In this document: positions 1 to 26,445 of the stretch, in pieces | How the letters are laid out: the number at the start of each line of letters is the position of its first letter | Position numbering within the stretch: position 1 is the first letter of the stretch | DNA from: Hormiphora californensis | Lineage: Eukaryota; Ctenophora; Tentaculata; Cydippida; Pleurobrachiidae | Reading direction: 5' to 3' | DNA: 64,000 nt | Assembly (NCBI GenBank): GCA_020137815.1 | Contig: CM035357.1 | Span: forward strand, 2,934,528 to 2,998,527 | Position numbers and translations under genes: made by a program | Notes under the pieces: model-generated | The model's database searches: none | What the model was told of the DNA's origin: nothing | The model's input: only the letters and a program-made list of their open reading frames with translations

Positions 1-1591
1 TCACTCCCCTTCAAGTAGAATCTCCCTTTTTCAACCAAATATCTAGCCCTATTTTTCTCACTCCCCTTCAAGTAGAATCTCCCTTTTTCAACCAAATATC
101 TAGCCCTATTTTTCTCACTCCCCTTCAAGTAGAATCTCCCTTTTTCAACCAAATATCTAGCCCTATTTTTCTCACTCCCCTTCAAGTAGAATCTCCCTTT
201 TTCAACCAAATATCTAGCCCTATTTTTCTCACTCCCCTTCAAGTAGAATCTCCCTTTTTCAACCAAATATCTAGCCCTATTTTTCTCACTCCCCTTCAAG
301 TAGAATCTCCCTTTTTCAACCAAATATCTAGCCCTATTTTTCTCACTCCCCTTCAAGTAGAATCTCCCTTTTTCAACCAAATATCTAGCCCTATTTTTCT
401 CACTCCCCTTCAAGTAGAATCTCCCTTTTTCAACCAAATATCTAGCCCTATTTTTCTCACTCCCCTTCAAGTAGAATCTCCCTTTTTCAACCAAATATCT
501 AGCCCTATTTTTCTCACTCCCCTTCAAGTAGAATCTCCCTTTTTCAACCAAATATCTAGCCCTATTTTTCTCACTCCCCTTCAAGTAGAATCTCCCTTTT
601 TCAACCAAATATCTAGCCCTATTTTTCTCACTCCCCTTCAAGTAGAATCTCCCTTTTTCAACCAAATATCTAGCCCTATTTTTCTCACTCCCCTTCAAGT
701 AGAATCTCCCTTTTTCAACCAAATATCTAGCCCTATTTTTCTCACTCCCCTTCAAGTAGAATCTCCCTTTTTCAACCAAATATCTAGCCCTATTTTTCTC
801 ACTCCCCTTCAAGTAGAATCTCCCTTTTTCAACCAAATATCTAGCCCTATTTTTCTCACTCCCCTTCAAGTAGAATCTCCCTTTTTCAACCAAATATCTA
901 GCCCTATTTTTCTCACTCCCCTTCAAGTAGAATCTCCCTTTTTCAACCAAATATCTAGCCCTATTTTTCTCACTCCCCTTCAAGTAGAATCTCCCTTTTT
1001 CAACCAAATATCTAGCCCTATTTTTCTCACTCCCCTTCAAGTAGAATCTCCCTTTTTCAACCAAATATCTAGCCCTATTTTTCTCACTCCCCTTCAAGTA
1101 GAATCTCCCTTTTTCAACCAAATATCTAGCCCTATTTTTCTCACTCCCCTTCAAGTAGAATCTCCCTTTTTCAACCAAATATCTAGCCCTATTTTTCTCA
1201 CTCCCCTTCAAGTAGAATCTCCCTTTTTCAACCAAATATCTAGCCCTATTTTTCTCACTCCCCTTCAAGTAGAATCTCCCTTTTTCAACCAAATATCTAG
1301 CCCTATTTTTCTCACTCCCCTTCAAGTAGAATCTCCCTTTTTCAACCAAATATCTAGCCCTATTTTTCTCACTCCCCTTCAAGTAGAATCTCCCTTTTTC
1401 AACCAAATATCTAGCCCTATTTTTCTCACTCCCCTTCAAGTAGAATCTCCCTTTTTCAACCAAATATCTAGCCCTATTTTTCTCACTCCCCTTCAAGTAG
1501 AATCTCCCTTTTTCAACCAAATATCTAGCCCTATTTTTCTCACTCCCCTTCAAGTAGAATCTCCCTTTTTCAACCAAATATCTAGCCCTAT
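1..1591. repeat. 57-bp tandem satellite array, about 27.9 copies
   Basis: The unit starting tcactccccttcaagtagaa repeats with a period of exactly 57 bases from base 1. The last copy starts at 1540 and departs from the unit at about 1591 (ctattagcc in place of ctatttttc). I see no substitutions between the copies that I compared. The array runs off the left edge, so its true length is unknown. Both strands carry TAG stops in each unit, so it is not coding. Such homogeneity suggests recent amplification or gene-conversion-like turnover. Confidence 0.98.
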
Positions 1592-2123
1592 TAGCCTCCA
1601 CCCACCCCGAACCACCCCACCCGCCACCAATATATACATACTAAACAAAACTGTGGACTGAGAACAAATCCTTGCTAGTTTAGCCTTCTAACCTAATTGA
1701 ACCTAATCAGACATATAGGTCTCACATATCCCGTATCAAAGATTAATTGAAAACGAAGACGAAACTGTGGTTCAAGATCAAAGTATAAACGTTCCTGGTA
1801 AAAATAACCACACAGGACTAGAACAACCCCGAGAAGAGCCCCACTCCAAATCTCCCGTTATATTGTGAACCTGCCAGATGGTAGTTCCATGCGAGGGGAG
1901 AGGGCGGGGGGACTCTTCTCCAGTGCCGGCGATATCGCTTTGCGATAGTCCCTGTGGGCTTGCCGTAGGCAAGCCCAGGCACTCAGAGTAGTAGTAGTAG
2001 TAGTAACTATTATAGTCGGCCAGGCCACAGACTCCTTCCGTATTGTCCTCCGATATTGTTCTTGGTTAGAGTGGCTGTCAAACCATGAACGCTTAAAAAT
2101 TTAGAGAGTAACCGCCAATTACC
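1592..2123. other. 5' flank of the MACPF gene
   Basis: This stretch holds no supported gene. It contains a short AGT/GTA trinucleotide run at about 1987-2005. It ends with a plausible start context (attaccATG) for the gene beginning at 2124. No clear TATA box was seen. Confidence 0.5.
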
Positions 2124-4118
2124 ATGTCAAGCTGTGAACCTTTAAAACCCGCCCTCTTGCCCCTTCTTCCTTATATCGCTATGTTTTCTCCTCTCCTGAT
2201 CTTGGTCGCCTTCGCGGCTCATTCGACTTTCGCCTACAAGCATGACACCATCAGGGGAAAGATAATGATCAACGACTACTACCCAACGAACAAGAAGGAA
2301 TTCGGAACGGGGTACAACACAATAACTTTGCAACGGACCTACACCAACGCAGTAGAAGTTTCCAAAGAGCACTTCCTGAAAAGCAGCTTTATAAACATGA
2401 AGTACCAAATGAAGTTCTGTGAGACGAAGGAAGAGTTCATCAGGAAGATCGAAGGAGGTGTCTCCCTTTCTGCAAATGTGATGGGGAGGGGTGGAGGAGG
2501 AGGCTCCATTGGGTTCCTCTGGAAGACCAACATGACAAGTCTGGACACCGTTCTGATTGCCTCGGTGGATGCTGTCACGGACACGGAGTACGAGGCTGCC
2601 ACTGGCTACAATCCAGATGCTGCTGCAATGCTAGAGGGGGGCAGGTTCGAGGAATTTGTCGAACGATACGGGACACACTACCAACGGAACATCGTTAGCG
2701 GGGGAAAAGTGTTCGTGGTCGTGAAGTTTACTAGCAATTCAAAGGAGGAGAAGCGTAAGTTCGACATAAATCTGAGGAATATAACATGGAACTTCCACAA
2801 TGGTAATGCACACAACGGTACCGTAGACAGCGGTGCTGATCAAAAATTATTCGAGTACTTTATGAGGGAAATCCAATCTAGTACCTCGATTTCGATCAAT
2901 AGCTGGGCGAGTGGCAGCAGCACACCGCCATTTCTGCCCCGCGTGGAAGACGCCATCAAGTATGTAGTAGATTTCGGAAAGAGTGTCCTGGACAACCCAG
3001 CGGTGAAACAAATCGAGTACACTGGACTCTGGACCGTCCCGGGCACACCAGCAGCTTTCAAACATTTCGTCTTCGAAAGACAGCGGGTCACGGACAGGGT
3101 TATGGGGATTACTGTGGCTCTTATGCACGCGGAAGAAAGGTGCAGAAACATGAAAGTGCTGAGGAAAGCAGAATTTTCTTTCCTTTCCCAGCCTGGCTGG
3201 CGGAACCTGGAGCAGATTCAACGTGACTCGATAACAGCCAGGGCTAACGTCCAAGATCTCTTCAAAACGCTCAACTCTACGGATTTTGCAGCTGGGATTG
3301 TTGGTAAATACAAGGACACTGCGAGGAAGCTGGAAGATAGGATTAAGGAGCTGCTGGTCTCAGAAAAAACACTCGATGCGACCAAGACCATGTTTATAAA
3401 GAGTGTCGGGAGTAAGAAGTTTATATCTACAGCTGTAAATGATTACCCCCGTCTGGACGGCCGTGCTCCAATCTCTCTCAAGATGACAGACGTTGGAGGA
3501 GGAAATAAACTCATCATCGGAAGGAATCATTACAGTTTCATTCGAAATGCCCATCGTCCAGAGTAAGTACAACACAGCTCAATTAGAATATAACATCACA
3601 ATGTGTGACTCATGCAGGCTAAGACATTGTCAATATATATACGTGTTTTATTGTTGATGGTCCTACGTGTTTTATATATTAATATTATTGTGAACTAAAC
3701 CTACCTTTCTGCAGGATGATTCTGTGTATGGGGAGCTTTAATTATTACGTGTTTTGGCGGTATAGCGCGTGGGGAAACACAGCCTGTCATTGGCGAATTG
3801 TACACGAGTATAATTACCACAAAGCTACCCTTGAGTTTGGGGATCAACTTGTCATCTACAACAGGCGAGTAAATTAGTAATTAATAAATAGTTACTAGTT
3901 AATTAATTATCCTGAGCTCAATTAATTACTCTTGAGTCTACAAGCTTGTTCCCCCCATCTTCCACTTCTTAAGGTATCCGATTAACGGTTTTTAATCCCA
4001 CAGGTACTGGCCAAATTGGATAATGGGAATGAGCGGAGATGGGCTGTGGATTGGAACTGTTAAAGTGCAGCACGTCAATAACAAGAATCATCATTGGCAA
4101 ATTGATAGAGCTGTGTAA
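2124..4118 (+). CDS. Secreted MACPF-domain protein, 3 exons, 567 aa
   Basis: MACPF (membrane attack complex/perforin) family protein. Exons are 2124-3562, 3715-3864 and 4004-4118. All joins keep frame and end at TAA 4116-4118. The N-terminus is hydrophobic. The first ATG places about 20 residues before a second Met (2181) that begins a cleaner signal peptide, so 2181 is an alternative start. The MACPF signature is intact: YGTHY, six residues, then GG (residues 182-194). A glycine-rich stretch lies at about 121-130. After the MACPF core the last ~140 residues contain two similar aromatic-rich segments, suggesting a small beta-rich C-terminal binding domain that I cannot assign. Intron 1 has a canonical GTAAGT donor. 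Intron 2 appears to use a GC donor (AG|GCGAGT), because the nearby GT donor gives an early stop. Family members form pores or act in development and immunity; the role here is not known. Confidence 0.85.
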
Positions 4119-4120
4119 CA

Positions 4121-4201
4121 CAATGGAACAATATGGATGAATATGGAACAATATGGAACAATGGAACAATATGGAACAATGGAACAATATGGAACAATGG
4201 A
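4121..4201. repeat. ggaacaatat-type short tandem repeat in the 3' UTR region
   Basis: Irregular copies of atggaacaat/atggaacaatat follow directly after the stop codon of the MACPF gene. They are probably part of its 3' UTR. Confidence 0.8.
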
Positions 4202-4342
4202 TTATTTATCAATGGCTCATTACATATTAATTTCCTTGCATAATCCGTGTGTAATCTCTGTATAGAACCTGCATATGTGTAATTATTAATTAGGCAATGA
4301 TCGATAATGAGTACCGGCAGACGTGTGCTTGAAAATAGCTTA

Positions 4343-5120
4343 GGGTAAACCGGGGCAATTCGAACAACTGGGGCAATTCGAACATAGTACTGCCCGTCTC
4401 TCACCTAGTTAAGCTATCATAATGACGTCATCCTATCTCCAGAAGAAAACTGCTCGTTCGAGCTTGCCCGTTACCACTAAATAGGCTCTAGATCCGGTTT
4501 AAGTTGGTCAATTTCCGATTTGAAAAAACCAGCTGAAAGCTAATAATATCAGCTTTCAGATGGTATTAAATTATTTAAATATTCGCATGTTTTCATTCCA
4601 AATTCTGGTAAATTAAGATTACCGGGGCAATTCGAACAACCGGGGCAATTCGAACATGGGCAATTTGGTTAACACACCGGGGAAATTTGGTTAACTCCCG
4701 GGCCAATGATGTGCAGTTCTTTGTACCACGTGATCACGCGTGATACCGGGGCAATTCGAACAAGAACGACCAGCGTGTAGATTGCGTGTAGATTACATTG
4801 TTCGAATTGCCCCCACCTCTAACAACACCAGGCGGGAATCTTCTTCTGGTGTTGTGAGGAAGTTCACGTGACTCCCACGTGACGAAATAAAGCACTCCTA
4901 TTGGTGTTGTCCGAATTGCCCCGGTACCATTTTTTCCGACCAAAATTTTTAAATTAGTTATTTAGTTAAGTAAATGATGGTCCCTAGAGTTGAAATTTAT
5001 CTTATTTGAAAGATAAAATAATCAACTTTAATCCTATATAATTTTTTTCATTGTATCTTTTTTTAAATGGGAGTGAGAACCGATTAAGTAAAAAGTTAAC
5101 CATTTTGCCCCGGTTTACCC
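4343..5120. mobile_element. MITE, TA-flanked, GGGTAAACCGGGGCAA ends (copy A)
   Basis: A 778-bp non-autonomous element with terminal inverted repeats GGGTAAACCGGGGCAA. TA dinucleotides flank both ends (4341-4342 and 5121-5122). The flanks also share TAGCT outside the TA (tagctTA and TAtagct). A second copy lies inverted at 50932-51710 with closely matching sequence along its length. The interior is unusual: the short motif ccggggcaattcgaac recurs many times in the left half and its reverse complement in the right. No ORF of transposase size is present, so the mobilising enzyme must be elsewhere. The TA target fits Tc1/mariner/pogo-type transposition, but the superfamily is inferred. Confidence 0.9.
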
Positions 5121-5567
5121 TATAGCTCGTTTTCTCCACAAGCACCTCTCCAGTATAAATCTCATCCCCTGCTCCTGCTCTACTACTCCTACCCCCTTTA
5201 TAACAGCTGCCTGGTACTACCTGGTAGGCAACTGGCAAACTATTGAATGATCGCTCCTCGTAATGTCGGTGTAATTCGTTCTTTTATTTTTCCTCTCTCC
5301 CTCATCACCCGCTTCTTCACAGAGAGGAAAGATTCTCAATTTCTCTCTGTCGTTACGTCTTTGTCTCTCTGTAACTCTCACGTATTCTATACTCTATAAT
5401 ATAGAGTCTATCATAGCACTGGCAAGTGCCCCGGGCCCAAAAAGGGGAGGGGGTGGGGGCATAGCCCCCACCATAAACTGGGGTGCCCGGGCATCCAAAC
5501 TAATTTATTTAATAGGTTTTTGGACTAAATTACATAATACTCTCCCATAAATAACTGTTCGGTAGTA
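5121..5567. other. No gene seen
   Basis: CT-rich non-coding sequence followed by a G/C-rich patch at about 5430-5500. A short minus-strand open frame crossing 5002-5238 runs into the MITE and has no recognisable content. Confidence 0.5.
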
Positions 5568-5999
5568 CAGTCGGACCCCGATTTACCGGGATCCTCGGGG
5601 GAAGCCATTTTTCCCGGTAAATCGGGGTGCCCGATATATCGGGGTAGAGCATATTTGACCCATAAATCTTACTTTTGTCCAAAATGCTATACTAAGACAC
5701 CTCTAACTGTATAGTATACATTTATTGATGACAATATGATCATTGCTTCTGTCATTAGAAATAGAAAATTTAAAAAATTCAAAAAAATTGTAAAAACTTT
5801 TTCTAATGTAAACCACCCCGACCGAATCCGAATCGTGTTTCGAATCGGTGCATCTTATCACGTGTCCTGCCGCTAATTAGACGGTTCGAAACGAACCGAT
5901 ACGTGATACCATGCTGAATCTGGGCACCCTAAGCGGGATGAGGAAGTTTCAAAATTTCAAAATAACTTTTTCTCTGAAAATTTACGGGGAGCATCGATC
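5568..5999 (+). mobile_element. Truncated pogo-like MITE (CAGTCGGACCCCGATTTA end)
   Basis: The left end reads TA|CAGTCGGACCCCGATTTACC. It matches the left part of the complete 883-bp element at 59060-59942, including the gaggaagt...caaaatttcaaaataac stretch. It is broken at 5999 by the foldback element that starts GGCAATTTC. The CAGT...CCCCGAT end is typical of pogo/Tigger/Jerky-type elements with TA targets. Confidence 0.8.
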
Positions 6000-7945
6000 G
6001 GCAATTTCTCATTTGCCGCATACGGCGTCTAGACGGTGTCTAGAAGGTATACCGGCTAGACGGGTTTCGATAAAATCAGCTAAAAACGGTACCAAAATTG
6101 CTTGAAACGGGTTCACGGCGTGCCCGAGGGTAGTTTAACATTTGTTTTGGTGTCCATCTCCAATTCCGGTTGTAACTGTTGGGGAAGACCTTCCTGAAGG
6201 TCGTGGCGGAGCGGGAATAATCATGTAGACCCGCTCCGGCTTCAGAAAATTGAGAAAAAAATGGCTATCTTTTTTTTCACTTTGAAAATAAGACGTTTTT
6301 TATTAAAAAATCCTTGATCAATAAGATACGGTTGTCCCCCACCTATTTTTTGACATAGAATCGAATGCCGTTGAAGTCAAATCTCTAAAATGTTGGAAAA
6401 ATGGAGAAAATTACGTTTTTAGGTGTTTGTTGGTGAAAAAAGCGTTCAAACTGGTAGTAGATGATGAGATAGAGTCCCAAAAATATCACAAATCGATTTT
6501 TTGGGTCTTTTTCGCCCTAGAAACAGAGTTTCATGAAAATCTGGTACAACGCCTATTCTCCGTTTGCTTTCAAAGAAGGTGAATATTGCTCTAATTTAGC
6601 CAATTTTGAAGAAAAGGCGTCCAAAATGATACTAGTTGACAGGATAGAGTCCCAAAAACGTGAAAATCATCAATTTTAGGCATTTTATACCCTAGAAACA
6701 AATGGACATGGTGGTCGGATGATATTTATTATCTCGGTAGGCCTCTCAAGTATAGGTGGAAATAGCCACAATGTAGAGAGATGTGGTAAATGAATGTGAA
6801 TAAACGTTTACCAAACCCATTTTAGCACCTGCTAAGTTGAAGAGTGGCTCTTGCATAATCCAGAAGCCCAATAAAGTGGGTTTGTTAAACGTTTATTCAC
6901 ATTCATTTACCACAATCTCTACATTGTGGCTATTTCCACCTACTTCAGAGGCCTACCGAGATAATAAATATCATCCGACCACCATGTCCATTTGTTTCTA
7001 GGGTATAAAATACCTAAAATTGATGATTTTCACGTTTTTGGGACTCTATCCTGTCAACTAGTATCATTTTGGACGCCTTTTCTTCAAAATTGGCTAAATT
7101 AGAGCAATATTCACCTTCTTTGAAAGCAAACGGAGAATAGGCGTTGTACCAGATTTTCATGAAACTCTGTTTCTAGGGCGAAAAAGACCCAAAAAATCGA
7201 TTTGTGATATTTTTGGGACTCTATCTCATCATCTACTACCAGTTTGAACGCTTTTTTCACCAACAAACACCTAAAAACGTAATTTTCTCCATTTTTCCAA
7301 CATTTTAGAGATTTGACTTCAACGGCATTCGATTCTACGTCAAAAAATAGGTGGGGGACAACCGTATCTTACTGATCAAGGATCTTTTAATAAAAAACGT
7401 CTTATTTTCAAAGTGAAAAAAAAGATAGCTATCTTTTTCTCAATTTTCTGAAGCCGGAGCGGGTCTATATGATTATTCCCGCTCCGCCACGACCTTCAGG
7501 AAGGTCTTCCCCAACAGTTACAACCGGAATTGGAGATGGACACCAAAACAAATGTTAAACTACCCTCGGGCACGCCGTGGGTTATAGACGGTATCAGACG
7601 GTCTCTAGACGGGTTATAGACGGTATCAGACGGTGTTGCGACGGTATCAGACGGTCTCTAGACGGTACTGTCCCGGTTTCTAGACAGTGTCTGGACGGTC
7701 TCTAGACGGTATCCGTCCAAAGTTGAGACGGCACGTCTGAAAATTGTACCAGACTTTGAGACGGACTTTTAGAACTCCGTCTGTATTTCAGACGGAGTTT
7801 TAAAAGTACGTTTAAACGCAGTCTAAAGGAAAATCGATGAAAGTACCGTCTAAACAACGTCTCAACTGAAACCGGTATACATTCCGTCTAAACAACGTCT
7901 AAACAGAATCTCGCGATTCAGTTTCAAATACCGTCTAGACAACTT
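6000..7945 (+). mobile_element. Truncated long-TIR foldback element (Mutator-like), interrupted
   Basis: Starts GGCAATTTCTCATTTGCCGC and continues with tagacggtatc-type short repeats. It matches the left arm of the complete element at 52658-54205. It is split by a separate palindromic insertion at 6114-7579 and loses homology near 7945, so the right arm is missing. Nine bases before the start (GCATCGATC, 5991-5999) would be the left target duplication, but its partner was lost with the right end. Confidence 0.8.
6114..7579. mobile_element. 1.47-kb near-perfect palindromic foldback element
   Basis: Two arms of about 700 bp are inverted copies around a loop near 6822-6875. The ends are CACGGCGTGCCCGAGGGTAG and its exact complement. 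A GGTT repeat lies on each side (6110-6113 and 7580-7583), suggesting a 4-bp target duplication; a 5-bp GGGTT reading is also possible. No ORF is present. It sits inside the foldback element at 6000-7945, so it is the younger insertion. The arms differ by only a few bases. Confidence 0.9.
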
Positions 7946-8579
7946 TTACTTAAATATTGTATTATCTCCTTTTTACATTTCTATTTACAGCTGCAGTGTT
8001 TAAAACTTTGCAACCGCTTCAGTGCCTGGAAATCAACTTAATGGTCAATTGATGGTGAACATTTAACACACACGTCGTTCCACTGAGCTGTCTGGCGCCG
8101 CCTTACAGCCACTGAGTGAGAGTGTGAGACAACGACGTGTCTGTGGGACCCCTTCTCCACTGGAGACTCCAGCGCAACCACGGTGGCGGCGCGTTTTAGA
8201 GGTCGCGCGCTGTACTCTAAGTGGAGGTGAATGGCGCCGCGCGCTACGTACATGACACTAAACAACAGAACTGTTCTAGAATAGTTGAGTGGTTTGCCGG
8301 TTTGGGAATACAATGCCGACTGCCGTGTGTTGTGGTAGTTGAGGTGCTGGCTGCGAGCCCTTCACTATTTATCTCTCTTTTTTCTCTCTCTTTTCTCTCT
8401 ATTCTCTCTCTTTTATCTCTCTTTCTGTGTGTCAGCATGATGGCAGGCAGACAGTTCATTATGGGTTCATTATTGATCACTCATTTCTCTCCCCCCTCTC
8501 TCTCTCCCCTCCCCCTATCTTACCCTATCTCTCTCTCTCTCTCTCCCTCTCTCTATCTCCCCCTCTCTCCCTGGCTTAC
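7946..8579. other. CT-rich intron or 3' flank of eEF2K
   Basis: Lies downstream of the last eEF2K exon that I can place. It includes pyrimidine-rich low-complexity sequence on the plus strand (about 8360-8575). The missing C-terminal eEF2K exons were sought here and not found. Open frames at 8038-8648 have no recognisable content. Confidence 0.4.
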
Positions 8580-24597
<16,018 letters not shown>

Positions 24598-24773
24598 CTA
24601 GGAATGGGAAGTTCGTCAAAATATGTCTGCCTGAGAATTAGAAAATAATTGGATTAAAGGGTCCTTTAACCGGTCGGGCTTCTTCTCACCTGCCATTGGA
24701 TTTTTAAACTCGGCGACTGTGATGGATTGAAATTTGAGACTAGAAAATTCTATAATCGCACAGTTTATTATTC

Positions 24774-24947
24774 GTGCCGAATTGAGCAAATTACTCAAAT
24801 ATCGGATAATTGTTTCTCCATGACATTTCACTCCTAATTAGTACACTTCCTATAATAGTACACTTCCTAATTAGTGCACTTCCTATAGGAAATGTCATGG
24901 AGACACAATTATGCGATATTTGAGTAATTGGCTCAGTTCGACACGTT
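24774..24947. mobile_element. Palindromic MITE-like inverted repeat
   Basis: Arms of about 55 bp (gaattgagcaaattactcaa ... ccatgacattt and its complement) surround a loop with three copies of gtacacttcctaattagt-type sequence. Non-coding. Confidence 0.75.
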
Positions 24948-25294
24948 ACATCTTTCTTCTTTGATCGCCTCACTGTATCACGAAATGGCGATAGAAAGAG
25001 AAAGGGGTAGAAGGAGGGCTGTTTAGTGTTTATAGGGAATGAATTATCGTAAATTCGCATGTTATATATTGGATATTGACTCAAACTTTGCATCCTCAGA
25101 CAGTGCATTCTTTGAAAGACATGGCAATGATAAGATGCATGGTGTTCATGTGAGTAATAAAAACACTTAGGGCTATATTGTGGAGTCTGGACAGGTCAGA
25201 TGAATAGGAATTCAGAGAAATTACAAACTGAACGATGAAACTAAAAATATTGTTCGATTTTTTTAAGTTTTTGGGTTTTGATTGGCATACGTTG

Positions 25295-25326
25295 CAGGCC
25301 CCTTATAATATAATATAAGGGGCCTG
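25295..25326. repeat. 32-bp palindrome
   Basis: CAGGCCCCTTATA and its exact complement are separated by ATATAA. It could form a 13-bp stem. Function unknown. Confidence 0.9.
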
Positions 25327-26188
25327 GAGGGAATACCGCGCTAGGGGGGAATACATAATCAATCATATCTCCGGTTCCAGATAAGGTACAGAAATCGTTT
25401 TGGTAGCGTTGGAAAGAGGAAGATAACAGCTTTCAAATGCAACCGGTTTCAGGTCTCTATCTTATCAGGAACAGGAGATATGAACCAAACTCCGCAAAAT
25501 CGAGTGCGGTAAAATAAAAAAATTCGAGATTTTAATTCAAATTTGAAACAGTGTCCCTGCAGAAATCTGTGACGTCACTTTTTGAAAACAACCAATCTTT
25601 GAACGGCTATTGCTCAGCCTCCTCAAATCCAATTAACTTCTCTCAAAAACAGCAAGGTAGATAATTGTCAGATCTAACAGCTAGTGAAAGAATCAAGCAA
25701 AACGGACTTCAGGGGCCAAAGTTATAAGCACCGCCGTTTTTTCGCTCGCAAAGTTATTTTCGACCCAGCCGGGCCCGTCCTGAGCTCAGGCCAAACGCGC
25801 GCGCGGCATTCCCTTCAGTCCCCTCGTTGCGGGGGTGCGCGCATGAGGGGGCTGCAGCGCATTCCAAGGGTTTTGAAAAAGAAGTTCAGTTAAATTTTGC
25901 ATTTTTCTGCCGGGACTTTCGCCTGCGTGTGAAGCTGCGTAGTAAGGAACGCGCTTAATATTTGTATTGTACAATGCCAAATTTAAAGCGCGCGTTTTAT
26001 ACTGAGTTTAAAAAATAAAAATGTGGATTTTGCTCGATACTTTTTTCTTTCGTGTCCGTGCTTTCGAACGTCAAACCTTCGACTTCGCACGTCCGTTCCG
26101 TGTACGGCCGCGGATGAAGCATCCAAAATATGTCTGAAGTAGAATCCAAACTAAAATGTTCCTCATATTTAATGAAATGCCCACGGTA

Positions 26189-26329
26189 ATAGCTCCACCC
26201 CTGATGAGATTTTAAGTTTTAACTCGAAATTTTTGAGGCTAGAAGAGATCGTCCTAACCTGGGTTCTTCTTGACCTCAGTTCTTCCTAACCTCTAAATTT
26301 CTAGTCCATCTCATCAGGGTTAGAGCTAT
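26189..26329. repeat. ~140-bp inverted repeat, MITE-like
   Basis: The ends are atagctccacccctgatgagat and atctcatcagggttagagctat (about 20-bp arms). It lies just upstream of the SEC24 acceptor. Confidence 0.6.
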
Positions 26330-26422
26330 GGCAGTAGGAAATTTCACAAATCACTAGTTAGGGTTAATAGTTAGGGTTTCAACTTTCACTTAACAAACTT
26401 TCTTCCCTTCCCTGTAGAATAG

Positions 26423-26437
26423 ATGCCTCACTCTTGA
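26423..26437 (+). promoter_or_regulatory. Four-codon upstream ORF before SEC24
   Basis: ATG CCT CAC TCT TGA lies in the same exon, ending 8 bases before the SEC24 ATG and out of frame with it. If transcribed as the 5' leader, it could reduce or regulate initiation. If translation enters from an upstream exon instead, it is irrelevant. Confidence 0.4.
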
Positions 26438-26445
26438 GTGGTACG

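Larger units (their letters stand above)
24948..26417. other. Intergenic region between eEF2K and SEC24
   Basis: No supported exon. It contains a 32-bp palindrome (25295-25326), an inverted pair catatctccggttccagata ... ggaacaggagatatg (about 25360-25490), a CRE-like TGACGTCA near 25570 and a ~140-bp inverted repeat at 26189-26329. The missing first exons of eEF2K were sought here on the minus strand without success. The end is a pyrimidine-rich acceptor (CCTTCCCTGTAG, to 26417) for SEC24, so a 5' exon of SEC24 must lie upstream. Confidence 0.5.

Noticed and set aside
1-1591. CRISPR array
   Set aside because: The units are contiguous and identical without spacers, and the DNA is eukaryotic.
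8038-8313. 91-aa minus-strand frame as the missing eEF2K C-terminus
   Set aside because: No Sel1-repeat or eEF2K-like residues could be seen, and the phase from exon 8580-8632 does not lead to it through a good acceptor.
26434-26445. SEC24 start at TTG 26434
   Set aside because: TTG is not an expected animal start codon; ATG 26446 is in frame and follows a normal leader.
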